Under the pieces are notes generated by a model, which saw only the letters and a program-made list of their open reading frames with translations, did no database searches and had not been told where the DNA came from. Below are positions 17,291-25,338 of a DNA stretch of 64,000 nt, piece by piece. The stretch's first letter is position 1. Each line of letters starts with the position of its first letter. The stretch covers positions 5,766,001 through 5,830,000 of the forward strand of contig NZ_CP109131.1 in the NCBI RefSeq assembly GCF_035917995.1, given 5' to 3'. A program made the translations under genes and the position numbers. The stretch is from Streptosporangium sp. NBC_01755 (lineage in GTDB: Bacteria; Actinomycetota; Actinomycetes; Streptosporangiales; Streptosporangiaceae).

Positions 17291-18594
17291 CCGAGCCGGT
17301 CCTCTCCCACCAGGGCCAGGGCCCGGACCAGACCGGCCGACCGGGACGCGGCGGTGACCAGGCCGGGCCAGTGCTCCAGCAGGAAACAGTAGTCGGCGAA
17401 CCCGTCCACGATCTCCGCGACATGACGGTCGGCACCGTCGAGCGCGGCCGTGCCGATCGCGTTCAGCCGCGCCGCGACGTCGCCGCGGGTCTCCGCCGCC
17501 GCGGCCAGGTGCGTCGCGCCGAACTCCGCCGCGAGGCCGGGGAGCGAAGGAGCCTGTCTGGCGACCGCCTGCCGCGTCGTGGCGCCGAACCGTTTCGCGT
17601 CGACCTCTCCCGGCGGGCGCCAGAAGTCCTCGGGACGCGCGGCCACCCGAGCGGCCAGCTCGCTCCAGATCCGCCAGAACAGCAGGTAACGCAGGTCCCG
17701 TACCGCGTAGCGGACCGCGGCCGAGAAGTCGGAGCGCCCGCGCCGGGTCTCGTCGTAGCGGTGGTAGACCTTCCGGGAGTGGAACAGCACCGGATATCCG
17801 ACGGCCAGCAGCAGGTTCCGCTGGATGAAGTCCGATCCGAGCATCTCGGTGAGCGGCATCTCCGGCACCGTACGGAAGATCTCCTTGACGCAGGAGACGC
17901 CCATCTCCACGCTTCCAGGCCGGTCGGGGGTGACGAAATCGGAGTCGTAGCCGCGGGCCGGCTCGTCGACCAGGTACTCGCGGAGCAGCTCGTCGATCTC
18001 CCGATCGCTCAGGCCGGGTTTGACCTGGCGCTCGATACGGCGCATGAACTCCGGTCCGGCCGACAGCAGGTCGCGCCGGTCCAGCGGCGGATCTCCCACG
18101 TAGGTGCTGGCGACGAAATACACCCCCTGTCCGGCCAGCGCGCGCAGTTCCAGCTCTCCGGGAAACGCGAGGACCTCCCCGCGCGGCATCGGGCGCGTGT
18201 CGGAGTCCCGGCGCAGCAGTACCTGGGCGTCGAGTGCCACCGCGACCAACGCCGCGATGTTCGGCCCCGCCCCGTACGAGACCCCCTCCGGGATCAGGAG
18301 CCTTTCCAGCCGATCCCGATCCGCCGGTTCATCGGCCGCCGCTTCCACCAGCGCCCGTACGTAGGCTCGCCGCCCCTCCGGTATCAGATGGAAGGCCCGC
18401 GCGGACCGCTCGACGCTGAGCCGCCCGAGCAACTCGGCATGTTCGGGGATCCAGTCGGCCGGAAACGACTCGACGAGCAGGAAGGGGATCTCCTCCCCGT
18501 ACTCGCGGGCGAGGAACAGGCTCTCGTCCAGATACGAGACGATGGCCTCGGGACAGCGCCGGTGCGTGGGAACGTAGAGCAACCGTTTTGGCAT
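17287..18594 (-). CDS. DUF6271-like protein, possible glycosyltransferase
   Basis: 435 residues. The opening RLLYVPTHRRCPEAIVSYLD and the internal LLRRDSDTRPMP, where DSD could act as a DxD metal/nucleotide-sugar site, resemble the DUF6271 family found in actinobacterial biosynthetic loci. Further conserved-looking blocks are GVSYGAGPNIAALVAVALDA, SDFVTPDRPGSVEMGVSCVK and GYPVLFHSRKVYHRYDETRR. I infer a GT-A-like enzyme making or transferring a sugar, but this has no direct support beyond the acidic motif. It is first in a two-gene unit with the TylF-like methyltransferase. Confidence 0.7.
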   Translation of the reverse strand: MPKRLLYVPTHRRCPEAIVSYLDESLFLAREYGEEIPFLLVESFPADWIPEHAELLGRLSVERSARAFHLIPEGRRAYVRALVEAAADEPADRDRLERLLIPEGVSYGAGPNIAALVAVALDAQVLLRRDSDTRPMPRGEVLAFPGELELRALAGQGVYFVASTYVGDPPLDRRDLLSAGPEFMRRIERQVKPGLSDREIDELLREYLVDEPARGYDSDFVTPDRPGSVEMGVSCVKEIFRTVPEMPLTEMLGSDFIQRNLLLAVGYPVLFHSRKVYHRYDETRRGRSDFSAAVRYAVRDLRYLLFWRIWSELAARVAARPEDFWRPPGEVDAKRFGATTRQAVARQAPSLPGLAAEFGATHLAAAAETRGDVAARLNAIGTAALDGADRHVAEIVDGFADYCFLLEHWPGLVTAASRSAGLVRALALVGEDRLG

Positions 18595-18848
18595 GCCACA
18601 GCCTCACTGGGAAACCCGCGATCAGCGCACCCCCGAACTGTAAAACGACCCGGCCCTCCTGTCCACGCCGTCCACCTCGGTGCCGGCGAGGGCCGCGCTC
18701 AATCCGCGCCGTACTCCTGCTGAGCACCTCCCGGAGGGCTCGTGGCACCGGGCGCGGGTCCTGACGGTGACGGCCCTGTCGCCTGTCCGGCGTGAGCGCC
18801 ACCCACCGGACGCCACCCACCGGACGCCACCCACCGGACGCAGGACGT
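18595..18848. other. Intergenic region with 14-bp repeats
   Basis: This 254-base stretch lies between the DUF6271-like gene start and the end of the LacI gene, both on the minus strand. It should hold the promoter of the former. Apart from the 14-bp repeats no gene is supported. Confidence 0.5.
18797..18838. repeat. Three perfect 14-bp tandem repeats
   Basis: cgccacccaccgga occurs three times head to tail just downstream of the LacI stop codon. No role is evident. Confidence 0.9.
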
Positions 18849-19892
18849 TCACCGCGTGGTCGTGGCAGGCTTCGCGCAGGAGGAGCGCAGGACGAGCTGG
18901 GCGCCCACCCGGTAGGCCCGGCCTGCCCGGCCCCTCTGGGCCGGGGCCGTCGACCGGTCGGTCCGTTCGATCTGCTGGAGCAGGAGGTTCATGGCGAGAT
19001 CCCCGAGCTCGTGGGCCCCGTTGTCGACGACGGTGATGGGAGGCTGCCACCAGCGCAGCCAGGGGATGTCCTCGTAGCAGATCAGCGAGAGCTGCTCGGG
19101 AATGACGATGCCCGCACCGACGAGTGTGGGCAGCATGCCGAACACGGCCTCGTGGTTCGCGGCGAACAGCGCCGTCATCTCCGGGTTGCGGCGCAGCAGC
19201 CGCTCCGTCGCCTCGGCGCCGAAGGCGGAGTCGAACGGTCCGCGTTCGACGAGTGACTCGTCGACCTGACGGCCGCGTTCCCTCAGTGCCTGCTCGTAGC
19301 CGGCGAACCGCTCCAGTCCGGAGTTGGCGCTCAGCAGGCCGCCGATGAAGCCGATCCGCTCGTGACCCAGGTCGAGCAGGTGTGAGGTGGCCGCGTGGGC
19401 GCCCTCGCGGTCGGAGGCGAGCACCGACGGCGCGGCGCTCTCGGTGGCGGCGCGGATGACGTTGACGACCCCGATGCCCTCGGCGAGCAGCGCGTTGGCC
19501 ATGGCCGTGTTCCTGCCCGTGCCTATCATGATCAGCCCGTCCACCCCGTGCGCGGCGAGGGTCCTGAGGAAGGACTCCTCCCGCCGCGGGTCCGCGTCGG
19601 TGATGCAGAGCATCACCTGGTATCCCTCGGCCGCGGCGCGACGCTGCACGACCTCGGCGATGGTGTGGAAGGACGCGTTGATGAGGTTGTTCAGCACCAG
19701 TCCCACGACATGGGACTGCTTGGAACGCAGTGCGCTGGCCGCGCGGTTGGGGCGGTAGCCCATCCGGTCCGCGACCTCCTTCACCGCCACCCGGGTCTCC
19801 GGGGCGATCAGCGGTGAGCCGCTCAGTGCGCGGGAGGCCGTGCTGCGTGACACCCCGGCTGCGGCGGCGACGTCCTTCAGCGTGATCGCCAT
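18849..19892 (-). CDS. LacI-family transcriptional regulator
   Basis: About 347 residues. The N-terminus is the classic LacI DNA-binding domain: ITLKDVAAAAGVSRSTASRA, then hinge helix YRPNRAASALRSKQSHVVGL. The periplasmic-binding-like domain follows (LASDREGAHAATSHLLDLGH, LSLICYEDIPWLRWWQPPIT). AAGGA precedes the ATG at 19892. It is divergent from the 16-kb catabolic operon starting at 20082 and probably represses it until an inducer (substrate or intermediate) binds. A perfect palindrome lies 12 bases upstream of its start codon, consistent with autoregulation. The frame extends to 19919 across the palindrome, so the inner ATG is preferred. Confidence 0.93.
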   Translation of the reverse strand: MAITLKDVAAAAGVSRSTASRALSGSPLIAPETRVAVKEVADRMGYRPNRAASALRSKQSHVVGLVLNNLINASFHTIAEVVQRRAAAEGYQVMLCITDADPRREESFLRTLAAHGVDGLIMIGTGRNTAMANALLAEGIGVVNVIRAATESAAPSVLASDREGAHAATSHLLDLGHERIGFIGGLLSANSGLERFAGYEQALRERGRQVDESLVERGPFDSAFGAEATERLLRRNPEMTALFAANHEAVFGMLPTLVGAGIVIPEQLSLICYEDIPWLRWWQPPITVVDNGAHELGDLAMNLLLQQIERTDRSTAPAQRGRAGRAYRVGAQLVLRSSCAKPATTTR

Positions 19893-19904
19893 TGTCCTTC
19901 TTCC

Positions 19905-19918
19905 TGGGATCGATCCCA
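19905..19918. promoter_or_regulatory. Probable LacI-family operator
   Basis: TGGGATCGATCCCA is a perfect 14-bp palindrome with the central CG step typical of LacI/GalR operators. It lies in the leader of the regulator gene, so binding there would repress it. Confidence 0.65.
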
Positions 19919-20034
19919 TCCGGGGGGAAATTTTGCCACAAGATCGCGAACACTTGGTGCGGTGCTGGGAAATTTAGCCAGGTTAAAAACACATTTCGGC
20001 CTTGACCTGAATCTCCTGAGTACTGCAACCTAAT

Positions 20035-20049
20035 GCAAGCGATCCCAAA
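20035..20049. promoter_or_regulatory. Possible second, degenerate operator before the operon
   Basis: GCAAGCGATCCCAAA repeats the GATCCCA half of the perfect palindrome at 19905-19918, with the other half diverged but still centred on a CG. It lies 33 bases upstream of the first catabolic gene, where a repressor would block transcription. Supported by sequence similarity only. Confidence 0.4.
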
Positions 20050-20081
20050 AAATGACTACAACATTGATCCCCGGGGGTTCC

Positions 20082-21059
20082 ATGGACCGCGACGACGTCA
20101 CCTGGCACGGCTACTGGCCGGCCGCGCCCACCCCTTTCACCAGCGAAGGCGGGCTGGACGAGGACGCGTGGCGTGCGCTGCTCCGGCTCTACGCCGCCCA
20201 GGGCGTGCACGGAGTCCTGGTCAACGGGAGCACCGGTGAGTGGTTCAGCCAGAGCGCGGCCGAGCGCCGCCGGGTCGCCGAGATCGCGGTGTCCGAGCTC
20301 TCCGGCAGGGTCCCGGTGGTCGTCGGCGTCACGGCCTACACCGCCGCAGAGGCGATCGAGTTCGCGCGGCACGCCGCCGAGGCGGGCGCGGACGGCGTGC
20401 TCGCCACGCCCCCGCCGTACGCGCACCCGGGGCCTCGGGACATCCTCGCCTTCTACCGGCAGGTCAGCTCCGCGACGGAGCTGCCGTTCATGGTCTACAA
20501 CTGGCCGCGCGGGGTGGCCGTCGACATCTCCGCCCACCCCGGGCTGATGTCGAGACTGGCAGACCTGGACAACGTGGTGGCCATCAAGGACAGCACCGGT
20601 GACTGGCTGCGGATGCTCGGCACGGTTGAGGAGGTCGGCGACCGGGTCCGGGTGTTCGGCAGCTTCCTGCACCGGCGGGGCCTCGCCGTCCTGCTGGAAC
20701 TGGGCGGGGACGGGAACATCGACGGTGGCGGCATGGGTGCCCCGTTCGCCGTCCCCTACTACGAGGCGGTCGCGGCAAAAGATCGCCAGGCGGCGCGCGG
20801 CTGGGTCGACCGGTACGCGGGGCTCTCCTCCCGGCTGATCAACCCCGACTACAGCGGCGTGTACGGCACGCCCATCGCCCAGCTCAAGGCAGCCATGGCG
20901 ATGCTCGGCCAGCCGGGCGGGCACGTCCGCCCGCCGCTCCTGCCGATCACGGACCCGGAGAGGCTTGACGCGATCGGCGCCGTGCTGAAGGAGTCCGGCC
21001 TGGTCGAAGCCCTTTCCGGGGACAACGCGGACACCGTCTCGGGGCGGGCCGGGCGATGA
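20082..21059 (+). CDS. Dihydrodipicolinate synthase (DapA)-family lyase/deaminase
   Basis: About 325 residues. Class I aldolase TIM barrel: GYWPAAPTPFTSEGG, VNGSTGEWFSQS (the GxTGE loop, with Ser for the first Thr), PFMVYNWPRG (tyrosine) and VAIKDSTGDW, whose lysine forms the Schiff base. It heads the operon and is followed by a three-part dehydrogenase; in hydroxyproline catabolism a DapA-like enzyme deaminates pyrroline-4-hydroxy-2-carboxylate made by such a dehydrogenase, so that reaction or an analogous one is likely. True DapA for lysine synthesis is unlikely in this context. I choose the ATG at 20082, which begins the family-like MDRDDVTWHGYW; an ATG at 20052 is in frame. Confidence 0.85.
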   Translation: MDRDDVTWHGYWPAAPTPFTSEGGLDEDAWRALLRLYAAQGVHGVLVNGSTGEWFSQSAAERRRVAEIAVSELSGRVPVVVGVTAYTAAEAIEFARHAAEAGADGVLATPPPYAHPGPRDILAFYRQVSSATELPFMVYNWPRGVAVDISAHPGLMSRLADLDNVVAIKDSTGDWLRMLGTVEEVGDRVRVFGSFLHRRGLAVLLELGGDGNIDGGGMGAPFAVPYYEAVAAKDRQAARGWVDRYAGLSSRLINPDYSGVYGTPIAQLKAAMAMLGQPGGHVRPPLLPITDPERLDAIGAVLKESGLVEALSGDNADTVSGRAGR

Positions 21060-21376
21060 CAACGGCGCAGGGCCGCACCGGCCGGCGTGCCGGGCCGGGC
21101 CGGGCTCCGCAAACGGAGATCGTCGTCGACGGCGACTCCGTGCAGGCCGTCGACGGCATCAGCCTCGCCGCGGTTCTCGTCGGCGAGCGGCGGTGGAGCC
21201 TGCGGCGCAATCCGGTGGGCGGCGACCTTCGCGGCCCGTTCTGCGGGATGGGCGTGTGCTTCGAGTGCGAGGTGACCGTGGACGGTCGTCCGGGGGTCCG
21301 CGCCTGCATCACCAAGATCTATGCCGGCATGCGGGTCGAGACGGCCACAGAGGGGGAGGCTCCGCATGACCGCTGA
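21056..21376 (+). CDS. (2Fe-2S) ferredoxin-like dehydrogenase subunit (HcnA/OoxA type)
   Basis: 106 residues. The cluster-binding cysteines are in PFCGMGVCFECEVTVDG and RACITK, the pattern of small [2Fe-2S] subunits in hydrogen cyanide synthase, opine oxidase and D-hydroxyproline dehydrogenase. It would relay electrons between the FAD subunits encoded directly downstream. Its ATG overlaps the stop of the DapA-like gene and its end overlaps the next gene by 11 bases, so all three are produced together. The N-terminal ~20 residues (TGRRAGPGRAP) are basic and probably disordered. Confidence 0.9.
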   Translation: MTTAQGRTGRRAGPGRAPQTEIVVDGDSVQAVDGISLAAVLVGERRWSLRRNPVGGDLRGPFCGMGVCFECEVTVDGRPGVRACITKIYAGMRVETATEGEAPHDR

Positions 21377-22829
21377 GCACAGCGCGGCCACGTACGGCGA
21401 GGTCGTCGAACGGGATGTCGTGATCGTCGGCGGCGGTCCCGCGGGGCTCAGCGCCGCGGCCCGGCTTGCCTCCGCCGGTCTGGCCGTGACGATCCTCGAC
21501 GAGCAGCCGGAACTGGGCGGGCAGTACTACCGGCGGCCCGCGCCTGCGGTGGCGAGGCAGTGGGGCGACCACCGGCCCGAGGGCGGCCGGCTGATCGCCC
21601 AGGTGCGCGCGGCCGGCGCCGAGTGCCGCACCGGCCATCTGGTCTGGGGCGTGGAGGACGACGGGCGCACGCTGCTCGCCTCCGACGACGCCGAGCATCC
21701 GGTGCGGTTGCGCGCCCGCTACCTCGTGCTGGCGACCGGCGCCTTCGAGCGGGTGTTTCCCTTCCCCGGCTGGCAGCTTCCCGGAGTGACCACCCCGGGC
21801 TTCGCCCAGCACCTGGCCGCGAGCGACCACACCACCGTCGGAGACCGGGTGGTCCTGGCCGGTTCAGGGCCGTTCCTGCTGCCGGTCGCCTGCTCGCTGA
21901 TCGAACTCGGCGTGAGCGTGGCGGGAATCGCCGAGGCGGGCAGGCCGTACCGGCCGAGCCTGCGGGCGCTGGGCACGCTCGGCCACCCCGCGCGACTGCG
22001 CGAGCTGGCCTCCTACGCCGCGCGGCTGGCCCGCGCCCGGGTGCCGATCTGGCAGGAGACCGTCGTGCTCCGCGCCGACGGCCGCGACCGGGTCTCCTCG
22101 GTGACCCTCGCCGCCGCGGCCAGGCCCGCGCGTCCGGTCCGCACCGTCGAGGTGGACGCGCTCTGCGTCGGGTACGGCTTCCGTCCCCAGACCGACCTGG
22201 CCCGCATGCTGGGCTGCCAGGTACGGGTCGACGTGGCGAGCGGGGACGCGGTGCCGGTGACCGGCGCGGCGGGACGCGCCTCCCGGGCCGATGTGTACGT
22301 GGTGGGCGAGGCGGCGGGAATCGGCGGGGTGCACGCGGCGAAGGCCAGAGGGCTCGCCGCCGCGCACGACATCCTGACCCGTGAGGGCCGCTCGGCCGTA
22401 CCGGTGTCCGAGGCCCGGCGGATGATGTCGGCCAGACGCCGTTTGGCACGTTTCACCGCACTGACCGACTCCCTCTACCCCGGCCCGGCGGCGCTGCTCG
22501 CCACGCTGGCGCCCGCGCTGCCCGCCGACACCGTGGTCTGCCGGTGTGAGGCGGTCCGCGCGGAGGAGATCCGCACCACCGCCGCGGGAAGCGCCGACGG
22601 CGACCTCAACGCGACCAAAGCCTGGACCCGCGCGGGAATGGGCCCCTGCCAGGGCCGGGAGTGCGGGTTCGCGGTCGCCGGACTGGTCCGGTCCGTCATG
22701 CCCGGCCGGGGCGTGGGCGACGGCGAGTCCCGGGTGGAGATCTTCCCCTCCCGGCTGCCGGTGCGCCCCGTCCCCCTCGCCACGCTGCTGGAGCTGGCCG
22801 GACCGGAATCGCAGAAAGGCGACGCATGA
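21366..22829 (+). CDS. FAD/NAD(P)-binding dehydrogenase subunit with BFD-like [2Fe-2S] tail (HcnB/OoxA-like)
   Basis: About 487 residues. The N-terminal fingerprint is VVIVGGGPAGLSAAARLASA, followed by LDEQPELGGQYYRR; a second dinucleotide-binding region (VVLAGSGPFLLPVACSLIEL) lies near the middle. The C-terminus carries cysteines in TVVCRCEAVRAEEI and MGPCQGRECGF, the BFD-like cluster-binding arrangement. This matches the large flavoprotein of HcnABC-type complexes. It would pair with the small ferredoxin-like subunit before it and the second FAD protein after it. The stop overlaps the ATG of the latter. Confidence 0.9.
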   Translation: MTAEHSAATYGEVVERDVVIVGGGPAGLSAAARLASAGLAVTILDEQPELGGQYYRRPAPAVARQWGDHRPEGGRLIAQVRAAGAECRTGHLVWGVEDDGRTLLASDDAEHPVRLRARYLVLATGAFERVFPFPGWQLPGVTTPGFAQHLAASDHTTVGDRVVLAGSGPFLLPVACSLIELGVSVAGIAEAGRPYRPSLRALGTLGHPARLRELASYAARLARARVPIWQETVVLRADGRDRVSSVTLAAAARPARPVRTVEVDALCVGYGFRPQTDLARMLGCQVRVDVASGDAVPVTGAAGRASRADVYVVGEAAGIGGVHAAKARGLAAAHDILTREGRSAVPVSEARRMMSARRRLARFTALTDSLYPGPAALLATLAPALPADTVVCRCEAVRAEEIRTTAAGSADGDLNATKAWTRAGMGPCQGRECGFAVAGLVRSVMPGRGVGDGESRVEIFPSRLPVRPVPLATLLELAGPESQKGDA

Positions 22830-24046
22830 GCACGCGGACCGCGGACGCGGTGATCGTGGGAGCCGGGGTGCTCGGCGCCTCGGTGGCCAGCCACCTGGCC
22901 CGCAGCGGCCATCGGGTGCTCGTACTCGAACGCGGCGCCCCCGGCAGGGAGGGCTCCGGCACCACCGCCGGCAACCTGCACATGCAGGCCGTGCACACCA
23001 AGCGCCCCGGTCAGGCGGTGCCGCTGGACAGCGCGCGGTTCCTGCCGCTGCAGCGCGCCGCGAGCGACCGGTGGGAGACGCTGGAGGAGGAGCTGGAAAC
23101 CTCGGTGGAGGTCCGCCGCACCGGTGGCTTCACCATCGCCGAGACCGAGGAGCAGTACCAGGAGCTGCGCGACAAGCACGGCTGGGAGGCCGCCGCCGGG
23201 ATCCACACCGAGATCCTCGACGGGGACGCCGCGCGGGCCGCGCTGCCCCTGCTCGGACCGACGGTGGCCGCCGCCACCTGGTGTGACCTGGACGGCTACG
23301 CCAACCCGCTGAAGGTCACCCCCGCCTACCTGGACTCGGCGACCAGGCACGGCGGCCGGACCGTGGCGTTCGCGCCGGTCCGGCGGATCACCCGCAACGG
23401 CGACGGCTGGCGGGTGGTCGCCGGGCGCGGCGCCGCCGAGCGGGTGGTGGACACCCCCGTGGTGGTCGACGTCGCGGGGCCCTGGCTGGGGGAGATCGCG
23501 GCCATGGCCGGGATCACGCTGCGGATGACACCGGTGGCGATCCAGATGCACGCCACCGTGCGCTCGTCGGCCACCATGTCCCACCTGGTCCAGCACATCG
23601 GCGAGGGACTGTCGGTGAAGCAGGTCACCGCGGGCAACCTGCTGATCGGCGGCGGCTGGCCGGCCCTGAGCATGGACCTGGCCGGCCGGAGCGACGCCAG
23701 CCTGGACAGCCTGGTGGGCAACGTCGCGCTGGCGGTCCGGGTGCTGCCGTTCATCCGGGACCTGCGGCTGCTGCGGATGTGGGCCGGGCCGCTCGCGGCC
23801 ACGCCCGACGAGATGCCGGTGATCGGCGAGGTGCCCGGCGCCCCCGGGTTCTACGTGGCCGGAGGCACCTACGCCTTCACCTTCGCCCCGCTGTGGGGGG
23901 AGACGCTGCGCTGCCTGATCGAGGGGAAGCCGCCGCCGGTCGACGTCTCCGACCTCGGCCCCGGCCGGCTGATGGAGCAGTGGAGCCAGGAAGACAACGG
24001 CCCCGAACAGGAAAACCACCAGGACAGAAGGAGCAAGCGGTGCTGA
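22826..24046 (+). CDS. FAD-dependent amine/imino-acid oxidoreductase (HcnC/DadA-like subunit)
   Basis: 406 residues. FAD fingerprint VIVGAGVLGASVASHLARSG, then VLERGAPGREGSGTTAGNLH; the C-terminus has LRMWAGPLAATPDEMPVIGE and YVAGGTYAFTFAPLWGETLR. It belongs to the DAO superfamily and is likely to hold the substrate-oxidising site of the three-subunit dehydrogenase: a D-imino acid (hydroxyproline type), opine or N-methylglycine are candidate substrates. It lies third after two ATGA-type overlaps. The last ~20 residues (SQEDNGPEQENHQDRR) are a polar tail. The precise substrate cannot be read from sequence. Confidence 0.9.
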   Translation: MSTRTADAVIVGAGVLGASVASHLARSGHRVLVLERGAPGREGSGTTAGNLHMQAVHTKRPGQAVPLDSARFLPLQRAASDRWETLEEELETSVEVRRTGGFTIAETEEQYQELRDKHGWEAAAGIHTEILDGDAARAALPLLGPTVAAATWCDLDGYANPLKVTPAYLDSATRHGGRTVAFAPVRRITRNGDGWRVVAGRGAAERVVDTPVVVDVAGPWLGEIAAMAGITLRMTPVAIQMHATVRSSATMSHLVQHIGEGLSVKQVTAGNLLIGGGWPALSMDLAGRSDASLDSLVGNVALAVRVLPFIRDLRLLRMWAGPLAATPDEMPVIGEVPGAPGFYVAGGTYAFTFAPLWGETLRCLIEGKPPPVDVSDLGPGRLMEQWSQEDNGPEQENHQDRRSKRC

Positions 24047-25338
24047 CATCACCTCGGCTGCGGCCCACGTCGGAGCCCGAGACCCTCTGGCTGACCGGTG
24101 GGCACGTCGTGGACGTCCGATCAGGACGGATCCGCAGGAACGTCAACGTGCTCATCGCGGCCGGCCGGATCGAGAAGATCACGGCGGACGCCCCGCCCCC
24201 GGGAGCTCGGATCGTCGAGCTGGGCGGCAGGTACCTGATGCCCGGCCTGATCTCGGTGCACACCCACCTGTCGGTGCTCTACCCCTTCTCCGCCACCGAC
24301 GAGTCGGAGAACCCCGGGCTGACCGCGCTGCGCGCGCTGTCCCGGGCGCAGGACGCCCTGGTCGCGGGGGTCACCACGATCCGCTGCGTGCACGAGCAGA
24401 ACCGCGCCGACCTGCTGGTGCGCACCGCCGCGGACCAGGGCTGGGTGGCCGCGCCACGGATCGTCGGAGCGGGCCGGGCCATCTCCACCACCGGCGGCCA
24501 CGGCAAGGGCGCCGACTGCTCCTACGCCGACGGGCACGACGGCTTCCTGCGCGCGGCCAGGCAGGAGCTGGACGCGGGCGCCGACCTGCTCAAGATCTTC
24601 ATCACCGGCGGCATCGCCCACCAGGGAGAGTCGTTCACCGGCGCGCAGATGACCGCAGAGGAGATGCGGGCCGTGGTCCGCGCCGCCGAGGAGCACGGCA
24701 GTTACGTGACCGCGCACGCCGGCGCCGGCTCGGCGATCCGCGAGGCGCTCGCCGCCGGAGTCCGCGGCTACGAGCACGCCTACGACCTGGACGACGACAC
24801 GGCCAGGCAGATGGCGGACCGGAGGGTGTTCCTCACCCCGACCCTGTGCGTCACCCGCTGCCCCGACTGGATGGCCGAGCACAGCTTCACGCCCTGGCAG
24901 ATCGAGCGGGCGGTGGAGGTCGGCCCCGGCCACCTGGCCAGCATCCGGCGGGCGGTCGCGGCCGGCATCGCCGACCCGGACGACCCCGGCGCGCCGGGCA
25001 TCACCATGCTCGCCGGCACCGACTACCCGCCGGGCGAGCCCATCGAGGACACCGTCGTGGCGGTCCGCGAGATGGAGTTCCTCACCGACGCGGGCCTCAG
25101 CCCCATCCAGGCGGTACGGGCCGGCACCTCCGAGGCCGCGCGCCTGGTCGGGCTGGCCGGCCAGGCCGGTGCCGTCGAGGAGGGCTACCTCGCCGACCTG
25201 ATCGTCACCGAGCGCGACCCGCTGAGCGACGTCTCCGCGCTGCGCCGGATCCCCTTCGTCATGCAGGCCGGCCGGATCGTCCGCGACGACCTGCCGGTCG
25301 TCCCCGCCCCGCAGCAGGTCCCTGGAGGTGCCCTGTGA
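24040..25338 (+). CDS. Metal-dependent amidohydrolase (imidazolonepropionase/prolidase-like)
   Basis: About 432 residues from a GTG with GAAGGAG upstream, overlapping the previous stop. Amidohydrolase-superfamily ligands are visible: ISVHTHLS (HxH), DLLKIFITGG (bridging lysine region), YVTAHAGAGS, YEHAYDL and the catalytic aspartate in MLAGTDYPPGEP. Members of this branch cleave amide bonds in cyclic substrates or dipeptides. It lies between the dehydrogenase genes and HyuA, so it may take the same substrate class (a peptide or ring amide) before or after HyuAB. It is distinct from the dihydropyrimidinase-type enzyme at the operon end. Confidence 0.88.
   Translation: MLTSPRLRPTSEPETLWLTGGHVVDVRSGRIRRNVNVLIAAGRIEKITADAPPPGARIVELGGRYLMPGLISVHTHLSVLYPFSATDESENPGLTALRALSRAQDALVAGVTTIRCVHEQNRADLLVRTAADQGWVAAPRIVGAGRAISTTGGHGKGADCSYADGHDGFLRAARQELDAGADLLKIFITGGIAHQGESFTGAQMTAEEMRAVVRAAEEHGSYVTAHAGAGSAIREALAAGVRGYEHAYDLDDDTARQMADRRVFLTPTLCVTRCPDWMAEHSFTPWQIERAVEVGPGHLASIRRAVAAGIADPDDPGAPGITMLAGTDYPPGEPIEDTVVAVREMEFLTDAGLSPIQAVRAGTSEAARLVGLAGQAGAVEEGYLADLIVTERDPLSDVSALRRIPFVMQAGRIVRDDLPVVPAPQQVPGGAL

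Noticed and set aside
21056-24046. Hydrogen cyanide synthase (HcnABC) as the function
   Set aside because: The subunit layout fits, but the operon context of DapA-like, hydantoinase and transporter genes points to catabolism.
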